From Achromobacter sp. HZ34 (GTDB lineage Bacteria; Pseudomonadota; Gammaproteobacteria; Burkholderiales; Burkholderiaceae_B), in assembly GCF_002209485.1 (NCBI RefSeq), contig NZ_NJIX01000005.1, forward strand, positions 1-64,000: a DNA stretch of 64,000 nucleotides, read 5' to 3'. The notes beneath the pieces were generated by a model, which did not search any database, was not told the DNA's origin, and saw only the letters and a list, made by a program, of their open reading frames with translations. This document shows positions 1-8,570 of this stretch, piece after piece. Each line of letters opens with the position of its first letter. Positions within the stretch are counted from its first letter, which is position 1. Both the position numbers and the translations under genes were made by a program.

Positions 1-64
1 ACTACCTTGCTGCTTACTCACTCGCTTCGCTGCTTTCGCCGCGTTGCTGTTTCAGCAGCAGAGA

Positions 65-420
65 AACGAGATTATGAAGCAGTTTTTCGAAGTTGTCAAA
101 TTCATTTCTGAACTTTTTTACTTCTTTCAAACGCTGCGTGCTTCTTGGAAGTCACCGCCCTGCATCTGAAACCTGCTTTGCTCGACCCGTTGCCGGATCT
201 CGCTGAAACCGTCTTTGGCGGCGCTTAGCGCTCAACCTGAAAACTGCTTCATCATCTCACTTCACCTTCGCCACCCTGCTTGGCGTCGAACCGTCTACCC
301 TGGGGCTTCCGGTTCGTTGTCGCGTTTGCGTTTGAGCAGCGAAGAAAGAGATATTAGCACGGTTTTTTCGGGCCGCGCAAGTCAGCAGTATGAAAATCTT
401 AAAAGTATTTGAGAATTTCC
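65..420 (-). promoter_or_regulatory. Tandem sigma70 promoters, probably of a leftward rRNA operon
   Basis: Read on the minus strand, an exact TTGACA (94-99) is followed after 17 bp by CATAAT (71-76). A second, upstream promoter has TTGCGC (375-380), an 18-bp spacer and TAATAT (351-356), and is preceded by an A/T-rich tract at about 388-412 that resembles an UP element. Tandem strong promoters plus an UP element are typical of rRNA operons, and the leader after the proximal promoter looks like betaproteobacterial rrn leaders from memory. The transcribed gene lies beyond position 1, so the rRNA assignment is inference. No protein gene is supported in 1-466. Confidence 0.62.
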
Positions 421-466
421 CTGCTGCACGCTCTCTTGCTCCTATTGGAGAGGTGTTCCAGGGGCG

Positions 467-952
467 CTATCGGCCCTCCAGCGCCAGTTCAGTCGTCTCT
501 TTCAGCTTCTGCAATGCGAAGCTGGACCGCATATCGATTACCGACGGGTGCTGCATCAAGGTATCCATGGCGAAGCGGGAGAAGTCGGCCAGGTCGCGCA
601 CCTGCACTCTCAATAGATAGTCCATGTCTCCCGTCATGGCGTAGCAGGCCACCACCTCCGGCCATGCCTGTACGTCACGGGCGAATTCCGCCATGGGTGC
701 ATGGCTGGAGCCGCTATGTTTATTCAAGCGGATGGTCACATAGGCCACCAGGCCGAAGCCCACCTTGTCGGGATCGACCAAGGCAACGTAACGGCGGATA
801 TAGCCCTCTTCCTCAAGGCGCCGCACTCGGCGCAGGCAGGGGCTGGGAGACAGCGACACACGGTCCGCCAGCTCCTGATTAGAGAGGCGCCCGTCACGCT
901 GCAGCTCCGCCAGAATGCGCCGATCGGTTTTATCCAAGTCAATTTCTGACAT
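467..952 (-). CDS. Lrp/AsnC-family transcriptional regulator
   Basis: 161 aa, the normal length for a full Lrp/AsnC protein. Residues about 5-65 form the winged helix-turn-helix (DRRILAELQRDGRLS, then the recognition region SPSPCLRRVRRLEEEGYI); residues about 70-150 form the RAM effector-binding domain. It is transcribed away from the 4-hydroxyphenylpyruvate dioxygenase gene, with 174 bp between the starts. Divergent Lrp-type regulators commonly control hpd-type genes, so tyrosine or phenylalanine catabolism is the likely target, by inference. A perfect inverted repeat 24 bp upstream of its start suggests autoregulation. The effector cannot be read from the sequence. Confidence 0.88.
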   Translation of the reverse strand: MSEIDLDKTDRRILAELQRDGRLSNQELADRVSLSPSPCLRRVRRLEEEGYIRRYVALVDPDKVGFGLVAYVTIRLNKHSGSSHAPMAEFARDVQAWPEVVACYAMTGDMDYLLRVQVRDLADFSRFAMDTLMQHPSVIDMRSSFALQKLKETTELALEGR

Positions 953-975
953 TTCCTGCCCCTATTTTTTTATAA

Positions 976-994
976 CTGGCAATTTTATTGCCAG
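976..994. promoter_or_regulatory. Perfect inverted repeat between lrp-like gene and hpd, candidate operator
   Basis: CTGGCAAT-TTT-ATTGCCAG: two perfect 8-bp arms around a 3-bp centre in the A/T-rich spacer between the divergent genes. It is 24 bp from the regulator start and 132 bp from the hpd start. The size and dyad symmetry suit a dimeric HTH regulator such as Lrp/AsnC. A half-site, CTGCCAG, recurs near 1028. Binding is inferred. Confidence 0.5.
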
Positions 995-1126
995 GAACCT
1001 GCTTTTGATTAGCATTTTCGCAATCGTCTGCCAGCCGAGTTTTCCTACAATTTTTCCTTTCGCGCCGACAGCCGCAGCCGGCGTGCCGATCCGACACCTG
1101 CCATCGACCACAAGGGGACTCGCACC

Positions 1127-2257
1127 ATGACGACCGCATTCCAGCCCTGGGACAACCCCATGGGCACATCCGGCTTTGAATTCATCGAGTACGCCGCGCC
1201 CGATCCCGCCGCGCTGCGCCGGGTGTTCGAGCTGCTGGGTTTCAAGCCCATCGCACGGCACCGCCATAAGGATGTGATCGTCTATCGCCAGGGCGGCATC
1301 AACTTCCTGGTCAACGCCGAGCCCGACTCCTTCGCCCAGCGCTTCGCTCGCCTGCATGGTCCCTCCATCTGTGCCATCGCGTTCCGCGTGGACGATGCCG
1401 CTGCCGCCTACCGGCGCGCACTGGAGCTGGGGGCATGGGGCTTCGATTCGCACAGCGGACCGATGGAGCTGAACATCCCCGCCATCAAAGGGATCGGCGA
1501 CTCATTGATCTATCTGGTAGACCGCTGGCGCGGCAAGGCGGGCCACGGCGGGATCGGCGACATCAGCATCTATGACGTCGACTTCGAACCTATCAATCCG
1601 GACACCGCCAAGAGCGACCTGCATCACACTGGCGCCGGTCTCGCCCTGGTCGACCACCTGACGCACAACGTGCACAAAGGACGCATGGGGGAATGGGCGG
1701 AATTCTATGAGCGCCTGTTCAACTTCCGCGAGGTGCGCTATTTCGACATCGAGGGCAAGGTGACCGGCGTGAAGTCCAAGGCGATGACTTCGCCCTGCGG
1801 CAATATCCGCATTCCTATCAATGAGGAAGGGACCGAAGAGAAAGGCCAGATCCAGGAGTACCTGGATCTCTATCACGGCGAGGGGATACAGCACATTGCG
1901 CTGTCTACCGAAGATATCCACGCCACGGTGGAGGCACTGCGCGCCAACGGCTTGCGCTTCCTGGACACGCCGCAGACCTATTACGAACTGCTGGACAAGC
2001 GCCTGCCGGGCCATGGGGAAGATACGCCCCGCCTGGAACGCAATCGCATCCTGCTGGATGGCGCGCCGGACGGCGGACTGCTGCTACAGATCTTCACGGA
2101 GAACCAGATCGGCCCGATCTTCTTCGAGATCATCCAGCGCAAGGGCAACGATGGCTTCGGTGAAGGCAACTTCAAGGCCCTGTTCGAATCGATCGAGCTG
2201 GACCAGATGCGGCGCGGGGTGTTGAAACCGGTGGGTAGCGACGCCGATCACGAATAG
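1127..2257 (+). CDS. hpd: 4-hydroxyphenylpyruvate dioxygenase
   Basis: 376 aa. Converts 4-hydroxyphenylpyruvate to homogentisate with Fe(II) and O2, the second step of tyrosine degradation, in the cytoplasm. It has two vicinal-oxygen-chelate halves. The iron ligands expected for the family are all visible: H177 in VDHLTHNV, H256 in GIQHIAL and E334 in FFEIIQRKG. The C-terminal motif [15 protein letters not shown] is diagnostic. The other homogentisate-pathway genes are not adjacent. Divergent from an Lrp/AsnC regulator that probably controls it. The ATG at 1127 gives the family N-terminus. Confidence 0.95.
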   Translation: MTTAFQPWDNPMGTSGFEFIEYAAPDPAALRRVFELLGFKPIARHRHKDVIVYRQGGINFLVNAEPDSFAQRFARLHGPSICAIAFRVDDAAAAYRRALELGAWGFDSHSGPMELNIPAIKGIGDSLIYLVDRWRGKAGHGGIGDISIYDVDFEPINPDTAKSDLHHTGAGLALVDHLTHNVHKGRMGEWAEFYERLFNFREVRYFDIEGKVTGVKSKAMTSPCGNIRIPINEEGTEEKGQIQEYLDLYHGEGIQHIALSTEDIHATVEALRANGLRFLDTPQTYYELLDKRLPGHGEDTPRLERNRILLDGAPDGGLLLQIFTENQIGPIFFEIIQRKGNDGFGEGNFKALFESIELDQMRRGVLKPVGSDADHE

Positions 2258-2314
2258 GGACTTCGGCGGCCGACCACGGCAGATCGGCCATCCACGCTGG
2301 CCACCGCTTCCCTG

Positions 2315-2731
2315 TTATTTGGTGGCGGCCGGTGCGGGTGCCGCCGGCGATGCCAGCGTCAATATCCATTGCGCAATCAGCCTGGCTTCGTCCGGGCTGA
2401 CTTGCGGCTGGGCCGCCATCGACAGCTTGCCCCAGCGATAGCGACCGCCATTACGGATGGACTGCACTAGATAGTCCAGCGCCTCCGGCTGGCTGCCATA
2501 GCGTTGGGCCACCGCGCGGAACGGCGGGCCGACGCGCGGTGTATCCACCTGATGGCAACCCAGGCATACCTTGCCCCTGAGGAGTTCGGCCACCTGGGCC
2601 GGAATCACTGTCTGAGCAGCGGCGGTCTGTGCCGCGGCAATCTGAGTAGTAGCGGGCAAGGCCGCGACCGCCAGCAGGCTACAGAACACCGCGCGCCAGG
2701 CGCCCTTGATCCGAGAAAACATCGATCCCAT
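2315..2731 (-). CDS. Secreted c-type cytochrome, class I
   Basis: 138 aa. An N-terminal hydrophobic signal peptide (FCSLLAVAALPA region) is followed by one heme-attachment motif, CLGCH, near residue 56, and a downstream methionine in GKLSMAAQPQV that fits the sixth heme ligand. The fold size matches a small periplasmic cytochrome c of the c551/c5 type, with an Ala/Pro-rich tail. It probably carries electrons in the periplasm; the partner is unknown. A start three codons later (2722) is equally possible. It is convergent with hpd and divergent from lgt. Confidence 0.85.
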   Translation of the reverse strand: MGSMFSRIKGAWRAVFCSLLAVAALPATTQIAAAQTAAAQTVIPAQVAELLRGKVCLGCHQVDTPRVGPPFRAVAQRYGSQPEALDYLVQSIRNGGRYRWGKLSMAAQPQVSPDEARLIAQWILTLASPAAPAPAATK

Positions 2732-2888
2732 TCCATGACTATGCTCGTGGCGGTCGATCGTAACCGAATTGCCCGGCCTGTTCAGGCAATCGGGGTTTCA
2801 GGAAGCCGTACCCCAGGCCGGTTATTATCGTCGGTCAACGCCGTCGGTCATCGATCCCGCCGGTCAACTCTGCCACCTGCCCCCATAC

Positions 2889-3698
2889 ATGCTGCGCTAT
2901 CCCGAATTCAATCCCATTGCCATACAGATAGGCCCGCTTGCCGTGCACTGGTATGGCCTGATGTATCTGTTCGGCTTCGGCCTGGTCTATCTGCTGGGCC
3001 GCTGGCGCCTGTCGCATGGCAAGGTGGCCGGCGGTTTCACCCCGCGTGACCTGGAAGACATCATCTTCTATAGCGTGGTCGGCGTCGTCGCCGGCGGGCG
3101 GCTGGGCTATGTGCTGTTCTACAAGCCCGGCTATTACTTCTCGCACCCGCTGGAGATCTTCTATCTATGGCAGGGCGGCATGTCTTTCCATGGCGGCCTG
3201 ATCGGCGTCATCCTGGTGATGCTGTTCTTCGCGCGCCGCCGCGGCCAGTCGCTGTTCACGGTCAGCGACTTCATCGCGCCCCTGATCCCGCTGGCGCTGG
3301 CCATGGGACGCCTGGGCAATTTCATCAATGGCGAATTGTGGGGCCGCCCCACGGACGTGCCCTGGGCCATGGTGTTTCCGCAATCGGGCGACGGCGTGCC
3401 GCGCCATCCTTCCCAGCTCTACGAACTGGGCCTGGAAGGCATTGCACTGTTCATCATCATGTGGGTCTTCGCACGCAAACCGCGCCCCACCGCGCAGGTC
3501 AGCGCGGTATTCCTGATCGGCTACGGCTGTTTCCGCTTCCTGGTGGAATTCACCCGCGAGCCCGACAACTTCCTGGGCCTGCTGGCCGGCGGCCTGAGCA
3601 TGGGCCAGTGGTTGTCGATACCCATGGTGCTGTTGGGTATCGGCATCTACGCGGTCACTGCAAAGCGATCGTCCCTGACACAGCAACCGAAACCGTGA
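2889..3698 (+). CDS. lgt: Prolipoprotein diacylglyceryl transferase
   Basis: 269 aa inner-membrane enzyme that transfers diacylglycerol from phosphatidylglycerol to the lipobox cysteine of prolipoproteins such as Pal in this window. The ATG at 2889 is chosen because it gives the family N-terminus ([20 protein letters not shown]); an upstream in-frame ATG at 2769 would add a non-homologous leader. The Lgt signature [14 protein letters not shown] is at about residue 140, and several transmembrane segments are evident. The 3' end overlaps the convergent SIMPL gene by 44 bp. Confidence 0.95.
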   Translation: MLRYPEFNPIAIQIGPLAVHWYGLMYLFGFGLVYLLGRWRLSHGKVAGGFTPRDLEDIIFYSVVGVVAGGRLGYVLFYKPGYYFSHPLEIFYLWQGGMSFHGGLIGVILVMLFFARRRGQSLFTVSDFIAPLIPLALAMGRLGNFINGELWGRPTDVPWAMVFPQSGDGVPRHPSQLYELGLEGIALFIIMWVFARKPRPTAQVSAVFLIGYGCFRFLVEFTREPDNFLGLLAGGLSMGQWLSIPMVLLGIGIYAVTAKRSSLTQQPKP

Positions 3699-4455
3699 TG
3701 GCATCGGGGCGCAGCGGCACGTCCACGGGCGCTGCCGCGCCCCCGCCCTTGGCCATCGCCATCATGGCGCGCGGCTGCGGCATCACGTTGCCGCCCCCGC
3801 CACCCAGATCCAGCTTGACGATGCGATAGCCGGAAAAACCGAAGGCCGACGCCGCGGCCACGGCACGCTGGCGGAAGCTTTCCGCCGCGTCGTTCAGAAG
3901 CTTGCGCTCGGCTGCATCGTGCGCCTGGCGCGACAGCCGGAAGGCCACATTCGAAATCGCGCTCTTGTCGGACAGCTTGGACGCCAGGGCCGAGGCCGCT
4001 TCGAAGTTCGAGGACTCCAGCACGATGCTGCCCTGCCCGCGCCAGCTTCCTATCTTGCCCTTGTCATTGCTGACCGGCCACACACCGAAACCTTCGGTGC
4101 GCACGGTCACGTGCTCGATACCGCTTGCGCGCTTGACCAGGTCATCGAGCGCGGCGCTCAATTTACGGCCCGCGCCTGGCTGATCGGGCGCATCGACTTC
4201 CGCGTTCAAGGTGATCAGCACGGTATCTGGCTTCACATCCATGGAAGCGGAAGCATCCAACACCATCTGCGGCGCGGTGGCGCTCGGCGTGGCAGCGTTG
4301 CCAGCCACGGGCGCAGCCTCTTGCGAGGACTGCGCGTACACCATCGGCGCAGCGAACGTGAACACCGATGCAACGGCGGCCAGCACCAACGCGTTGCGTG
4401 TGCGACGAAGGACCAGACGGCGCTCGACTGGGGACGGGATCGTAGGCTTGCGCAT
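3655..4455 (-). CDS. SIMPL-domain (DUF541) periplasmic protein
   Basis: About 266 aa from the ATG at 4455, chosen because an AGGGAG-like ribosome site precedes it; a longer frame to 4527 runs through the terminator hairpin. A signal peptide ([19 protein letters not shown]) targets the periplasm. The rest matches the SIMPL/DUF541 family ([17 protein letters not shown] near the start, [24 protein letters not shown] in the middle), whose members are linked to oxidative stress and outer-membrane maintenance, with no known enzyme activity. A Gly-rich stretch and [13 protein letters not shown] lie near the C-terminus. Downstream of the 6S RNA terminator. Confidence 0.85.
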   Translation of the reverse strand: MRKPTIPSPVERRLVLRRTRNALVLAAVASVFTFAAPMVYAQSSQEAAPVAGNAATPSATAPQMVLDASASMDVKPDTVLITLNAEVDAPDQPGAGRKLSAALDDLVKRASGIEHVTVRTEGFGVWPVSNDKGKIGSWRGQGSIVLESSNFEAASALASKLSDKSAISNVAFRLSRQAHDAAERKLLNDAAESFRQRAVAAASAFGFSGYRIVKLDLGGGGGNVMPQPRAMMAMAKGGGAAAPVDVPLRPDAITVSVAVSGTIALQ

Positions 4456-4481
4456 ATGGAACGTGCTCCCTGAAAAGACAA

Positions 4482-4517
4482 AGCGGACCTGCCATCCGGC
4501 AGGTCCGCTCTTGAAGA
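4482..4517 (-). terminator. Intrinsic terminator downstream of 6S RNA
   Basis: A perfect 12-bp stem, AGCGGACCTGCC / GGCAGGTCCGCT, with a 4-base loop. On the minus strand it is followed by a T-rich stretch (TTTGTCTTTT). It separates zapA/6S RNA from the SIMPL gene. Confidence 0.75.
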
Positions 4518-4700
4518 TGCCCCGCATGTGCCGTCAGGACCGGCATCTCGAACCCTGAGGTTCAAGGTGGTCGCGCTCGGCGGAACTTTGGGTTCGTCTG
4601 ACAGAGAGACGATCACGCTAGCTCCACATTCACACAACCGGTATGCCGTAAGACATAGGTTCAGAGAATGTATGGTCCAGTCACGAACACAGCAGGGACA
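4517..4700 (-). ncRNA. ssrS: 6S RNA
   Basis: About 184 nt downstream of zapA, the conserved position of ssrS. On the minus strand the core CACCTTGAACC followed by AGGGTTC matches the 3' half of Escherichia coli 6S RNA, and CATACC plus GTGAATGTGG plus GCTAGCG matches the 5' half. The ends fold back: CATTCTCTGAACC pairs with GGTTCGAGATG, GGACC with GGTCC, and CCCTGC with GCGGGG, giving the long interrupted hairpin with a central bubble that mimics open promoter DNA and binds sigma70 RNA polymerase. End positions are estimated from the outer pairing and could shift by several bases. Confidence 0.82.
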
Positions 4701-4779
4701 AACTGAAGTCGGCTTGGGCAAGCCGGCTTGAAAACTGGTAGCGCTGTTTGAAGAAACTGAAGAAGCAACTACGGAATCA

Positions 4780-4854
4780 CTATAGCAGCTTCGAACACAG
4801 AAGCTTCAACTACAGCAGCTTCAACTACAGCAACTTCAACTACAGCAACTTCTC
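4780..4854 (-). repeat. 15-bp tandem repeats extending the zapA 3' end
   Basis: A 15-bp unit repeats about three times, with a degenerate fourth copy. On the minus strand each unit reads TTG-AAG-TTG/CTG-CTG-TAG, which copies the last zapA codons and its stop. In-frame TAG codons therefore occur at 4840, 4825, 4810 and 4780. The unit count could vary by slippage without altering the main protein. Confidence 0.85.
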
Positions 4855-5157
4855 TTGGCCCGACAGTGCGTCATCGAGCAAAGAGTTCATGTCCTCGATT
4901 CTACGCTTGAAGTCGCCGACTGCCAAACCACCCAGCGGACCATCGGGCGCTTTCACTGCCAGCAGCTCGCCGGCGACCTGCAAAGCCGCCATCACGGCTA
5001 TGCGTTCATTGCTCGAAACCTTGCCCGTGCCCTGGATACGCTGCATCAGCACGTCGACGTGGCGCACGGCCGCCAGCAGGTGCGGCTTTTCCTCGGTCGA
5101 GCAGGCCATGGAATATTCACGGCCCAAAATCGAAACTTCAAAACGTTCCATACTCAT
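4840..5157 (-). CDS. zapA: Cell division protein ZapA
   Basis: 105 aa, the family's normal size. ZapA binds FtsZ and cross-links protofilaments at the division ring. The N-terminal globular head (MERFEVSILGREYSMAC) and the central helix (SSNERIAVMAALQVAGELL) are characteristic, ending in a helical coiled-coil tail. It overlaps the upstream coiled-coil gene by ATGA (4 bp), so the two are translationally coupled. The 6S RNA gene lies directly downstream, as in many proteobacteria. The last codons are part of a 15-bp tandem repeat. Confidence 0.93.
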   Translation of the reverse strand: MSMERFEVSILGREYSMACSTEEKPHLLAAVRHVDVLMQRIQGTGKVSSNERIAVMAALQVAGELLAVKAPDGPLGGLAVGDFKRRIEDMNSLLDDALSGQEKLL

Positions 5158-5600
5158 GCCTGCTCTCCCACCGAAGCGCCGGGCAGGCGAGCCAGTACGG
5201 CATCGATGCGTTCGCGCGCGGCAACCGCGGCGACACGCAGGCGTTGCATATCGGTATCACGCGCGGCCAGGCGCGACTGCCATTCGCTTTCACGCGCGGC
5301 AGCCTGCGACTCGAAGGACTGCAGCTGCAGCACATGCCGCTCGAGTTCGGCGCGCAGAGTGGCCTCGGCCGCTTCGGCATGCGCCAGGCGATCGCCCACC
5401 TCACTGTCGTGATTCTGCAAACGCTCCTGCAATTGCCGGACTTGCACGTCAGCGTCATCGCAGCGCGTGCGCAGCGCGCGCGTTTCCTGCTCCGCCTGAT
5501 GCAGGCGTGCTCGCAAGGCATCGCGTTCAGCATGTAGCTGGCGCGTGCGTTGCACCAATTGCCCGATCCGGGCAGCGAGATTGTCGAGGTCTTGCAGCAT
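5154..5600 (-). CDS. Coiled-coil protein coupled to zapA
   Basis: 148 aa from the ATG at 5600 (MLQDLDNLAARIGQL); an upstream in-frame ATG at 5636 adds a basic stretch with no clear role. Almost the whole chain is heptad-like and rich in Glu, Arg, Ala, Gln and Leu, so a long parallel coiled coil is expected, with no membrane segment. Four-base overlap with zapA suggests they act together, perhaps as a ZapB-like structural partner at the divisome. That role is inferred from position only; no signature motif was found. Confidence 0.75.
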   Translation of the reverse strand: MLQDLDNLAARIGQLVQRTRQLHAERDALRARLHQAEQETRALRTRCDDADVQVRQLQERLQNHDSEVGDRLAHAEAAEATLRAELERHVLQLQSFESQAAARESEWQSRLAARDTDMQRLRVAAVAARERIDAVLARLPGASVGEQA

Positions 5601-6356
5601 GGGCGCTATCGTAAACCATCTCGCGCGCGGAAACACTTGCTAATGCACCGTGTGATACCTGGCAATATTCAGTAGGAAGGGGCGGCCCGGAAGGATAGCT
5701 CGCCGTGATCGTGACTCTGCTGTCTTATATATAAGAGAGTTCAAAGTCGCTCATCCGGCGGACGCCGGCCTGGCGCCGCGGCAAAGCCGGCGCAAGATCG
5801 GCCTCGGCCCATCCCGCGGACCCGCCGGGTCGCCCAGGCGGGCGCGCCGACAAAACGCCCAAGACAAATCACGGTTGCAAATTGCACCGTCCCTGCTTGA
5901 CGCGGCCAGATAGAGGCATTGCCGCAAGCATGGCGAAGGCACTACCCCGCTCGCAGACACCCCCTGTCAACGAATCCGCCGTTTTGAAAGCTTGGTTCTG
6001 GGCACCTTCTGCCCGATCCAGTGACAGAAGTCCGACAGATTCCTGGTCTGAAGGTCTCGTTGCCTGCCCGGCTATGTATTTTTAACGAGACAAACTTCCA
6101 GGCTTCCTTTCCCACTACTTTCTTTATACTTTCAATCAGCTTTCAAACAGCCGCCATTCGGCCGGAATCCTTACAACTTCCTGCCGGATGAACCCTAATT
6201 CTAGGGAAAACCATAGCCTTTCAGCCAAATTACAGGGTTCCGGTTTGGCATCAGAGCCATTACCATTCGCCCATCTTCGAACTTTGAATTTACTTTCACT
6301 CTGCAAACACTCACCTGAATTCGTTAATCACATGCTGTAACTAGGAGCAGACAACC
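5601..6356. other. Long intergenic region before tctBA
   Basis: 756 bp without a convincing gene. It contains a perfect 14-bp A/T palindrome, TCTTATA-TATAAGA, at 5723-5736. From about 6080 the composition becomes A/T-rich and pyrimidine-rich, typical of a promoter region, with a short dyad CCCTA-ATTC-TAGGG at about 6192-6205. A good ribosome site, AGGAG, precedes tctB at about 6342. The short frames here (for example 5882-6085) have no recognisable protein character. Confidence 0.5.
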
Positions 6357-6818
6357 ATGCAGCTTAAAAACAAACAGGATTTCTGGTCCGGGGTGATGTT
6401 CATCGCCCTGGGCCTGGGATTCGCGTTAAAAGGCGCCAGCTACCAGATGGGCACCGCTGCCCGGATGGGGCCTGGCTATTTCCCCTTCTGGCTGGGGATG
6501 GTCCTGGCCCTCCTCGGCGCCGTCGTCCTGATCGGCTCGATGATGCCCAAGGCCACCGAGACCCACATCGACCGCTTCGACTGGCGCGTCCTGTTCCTCG
6601 TGATCTTCTCGGTCGTCCTGTACGGCCTCGTCCTGAAATTCCTCGGCGTTTATATCTCCGTGTTCCTCCTGGTGGTTGTCAGCAGCCTGGCAAGCCATGA
6701 GTTCAGCTGGAAGATCGCCGTGGCCAACGGTATTTTTCTCGTGGTGTTCTCCTATCTGGCGTTCATCAAGGGCCTGGGACTCATCTTCCCGCTGTGGCCG
6801 TCTTTCCTCGGTTCGTAA
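6357..6818 (+). CDS. tctB: Tripartite tricarboxylate transporter, small membrane subunit TctB
   Basis: 153 aa with four predicted transmembrane segments, the TctB architecture. The N-terminal loop MGTAARMGPGYFPFWLG is the family hallmark. It forms the inner-membrane part of a solute-binding-protein-dependent secondary transporter together with the TctA encoded 12 bp downstream. The substrate is not readable from the membrane subunits; carboxylates are typical. No TctC is nearby. AGGAG ribosome site upstream. Confidence 0.9.
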   Translation: MQLKNKQDFWSGVMFIALGLGFALKGASYQMGTAARMGPGYFPFWLGMVLALLGAVVLIGSMMPKATETHIDRFDWRVLFLVIFSVVLYGLVLKFLGVYISVFLLVVVSSLASHEFSWKIAVANGIFLVVFSYLAFIKGLGLIFPLWPSFLGS

Positions 6819-6830
6819 GGAGCGCCAGAC

Positions 6831-8336
6831 ATGGAATTGCTTGATCACCTGATGCTGGGTTTCGGCGTGGCCTTCACGCCCGAGAACCTCGCCTACGCCC
6901 TGCTGGGCTGCATCCTGGGCACGCTGATCGGCGTGCTGCCCGGGATCGGTCCCGTCCCGACCATCGCCATGCTGCTGCCGATCACGTACGTGCTGCCGCC
7001 CGTGGCCGGCCTGATCATGTTGGCCGGTATCTACTACGGCGCCCAATACGGCGGTTCGACCACCGCGATCCTGGTGGCATTGCCGGGAGAAACATCCGCG
7101 GTGGTGACTGTGCTGGACGGGCACCAGATGGCACGTAATGGCCGCGCGGGCGCCGCGCTGGCCATCGCCGCCCTGGGCTCGTTCTTCGCCGGTTGCGTGG
7201 CCACCCTGCTGCTGGCCGCCTTCGCGCCCCCGCTGGCCGAAGTGGCTTTCAAGTTCGGCCCCGCCGAATACTTCTCGCTGATGTGCCTGGGCCTGGTGGG
7301 TGCCGTGGTGCTGGCCTCGGGCTCGCTGCCCAAGGCAATCGCCATGATCATCCTGGGTCTGTTGCTGGGTATGGTCGGTACCGACGTCAACTCGGGCGTG
7401 GCCCGCTTCGACTTCGGTATTCCGGAACTGCAGGATGGCATCGACTTCGCCATCGTCGCCATGGGCGTGTTCGGCTTCGCCGAAATCATGACCAACCTGG
7501 AGCAGAAGGAAAATCGCGTCGACATCACCGACAAGATCGGCTCGCTGTATCCCAACAAGGAAGAGTTCAAGGAATCGTGGCCCGCGGTGCTCCGCGGCAC
7601 GGCCCTGGGTTCGGCCCTGGGCATCCTGCCCGGCGGCGGCGCGGTGCTGTCGTCCTTCGCTTCCTACACCTTGGAAAAGAAGATCGCCAAGGAACCGCAG
7701 CGCTTCGGCAAGGGCCACCCGGCCGGCCTGGCGGGTCCGGAATCGGCCAATAACGCGGCTGCCCAGACCTCCTTCATCCCGCTGCTGACCCTGGGCATCC
7801 CGGGCAACGCCGTGATGGCGCTGATGGTGGGTGCGATGACCATCCACAACATCCAGCCCGGCCCGCAGGTGATGACCAGCCACCCGGAACTGTTCTGGGG
7901 CCTGATCGCCTCGATGTGGATCGGCAACCTGATGCTGGTGATCCTGAACCTGCCGCTGATCGGCCTGTGGGTGAAGCTGCTCAAGGTGCCCTATCGCGTG
8001 CTGTTCCCGGCGATTCTGGTGTTCTGCACGATCGGTGTGTATTCGTTGAACTACAACACCTTCGACATCATGACCACCGCGGCCTTCGGCGTCATCGGCT
8101 ACGTCTGGTCCAAGCTGAAGTGCGAAGGCGCACCGCTGCTGCTGGGTCTGGTGCTGGGCCCCATGATGGAAGAAAACTTCCGCCGTGCCCTGCTGCTGTC
8201 GCGTGGCGATTTCACCACCTTCATCACGCGTCCGCTGTCGGCCAGCCTGCTGGCCGCCGCCCTGGCACTGATCGTGATCGTGGCACTGCCGTCGATCCGC
8301 AAGAAGCGCGAAGAAACCTTCGTCGAAGAAGGCTGA
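6831..8336 (+). CDS. tctA: Tripartite tricarboxylate transporter, large membrane subunit TctA
   Basis: 501 aa, the usual length, with about 11-12 hydrophobic segments. Conserved TctA features are GVLPGIGPVPTIAMLLPITY near residue 40, YYGAQYGGSTTAILV near 65 and LGIPGNAVMALMVGA near 320. It is the main transport subunit, using an ion gradient to import a solute delivered by a periplasmic TctC/Bug protein. Co-transcribed with tctB and followed by a strong terminator. Confidence 0.92.
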   Translation: MELLDHLMLGFGVAFTPENLAYALLGCILGTLIGVLPGIGPVPTIAMLLPITYVLPPVAGLIMLAGIYYGAQYGGSTTAILVALPGETSAVVTVLDGHQMARNGRAGAALAIAALGSFFAGCVATLLLAAFAPPLAEVAFKFGPAEYFSLMCLGLVGAVVLASGSLPKAIAMIILGLLLGMVGTDVNSGVARFDFGIPELQDGIDFAIVAMGVFGFAEIMTNLEQKENRVDITDKIGSLYPNKEEFKESWPAVLRGTALGSALGILPGGGAVLSSFASYTLEKKIAKEPQRFGKGHPAGLAGPESANNAAAQTSFIPLLTLGIPGNAVMALMVGAMTIHNIQPGPQVMTSHPELFWGLIASMWIGNLMLVILNLPLIGLWVKLLKVPYRVLFPAILVFCTIGVYSLNYNTFDIMTTAAFGVIGYVWSKLKCEGAPLLLGLVLGPMMEENFRRALLLSRGDFTTFITRPLSASLLAAALALIVIVALPSIRKKREETFVEEG

Positions 8337-8386
8337 TGACAAGCTGGACCCGCGGGGCGATCCCGCGGTCCGTCTGGAGCGTCTCG

Positions 8387-8414
8387 AAGGGCACCGCAAG
8401 GTGCCCTTTTTTTT
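8387..8414 (+). terminator. Intrinsic terminator after tctBA
   Basis: Stem AAGGGCACC / GGTGCCCTT around a GCAA tetraloop, followed by eight T residues. A second stem, CGCGGG / CCCGCG, lies just upstream at about 8351-8368. Confidence 0.9.
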
Positions 8415-8570
8415 GCCTGATGGATCAACCGCGTTCGCTGCCTGCATCCCTCCAACTTCATCCTCTCCTCCAGCCGAGACGTCTTCCCGATGTCGAATTG
8501 GTGCAGCGCACACAATCGCTTACGCTAAAGTACGGGTTTACCCCGTACCCGTCTCCGTCCCGAGCCCCCA

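Noticed and set aside
215-882. Small plus-strand frames near the left edge
   Set aside because: They overlap the rrn-type promoter region or oppose the Lrp gene; no protein features.
4780-4854. Possible CRISPR-like array
   Set aside because: Repeat unit is 15 bp with no spacers and no cas genes; a simple tandem repeat.
4748-5614. 288-aa plus-strand frame starting with Asn/Ser/Phe/Tyr repeats
   Set aside because: The repeat peptide is the complement of the zapA 15-bp repeats; the rest opposes zapA and the coiled-coil gene.
6426-8513. 695-aa minus-strand frame opposite tctBA
   Set aside because: Very rich in Gln, His, Asp and Gly, as expected for the complement of a hydrophobic gene; tctBA is certain.
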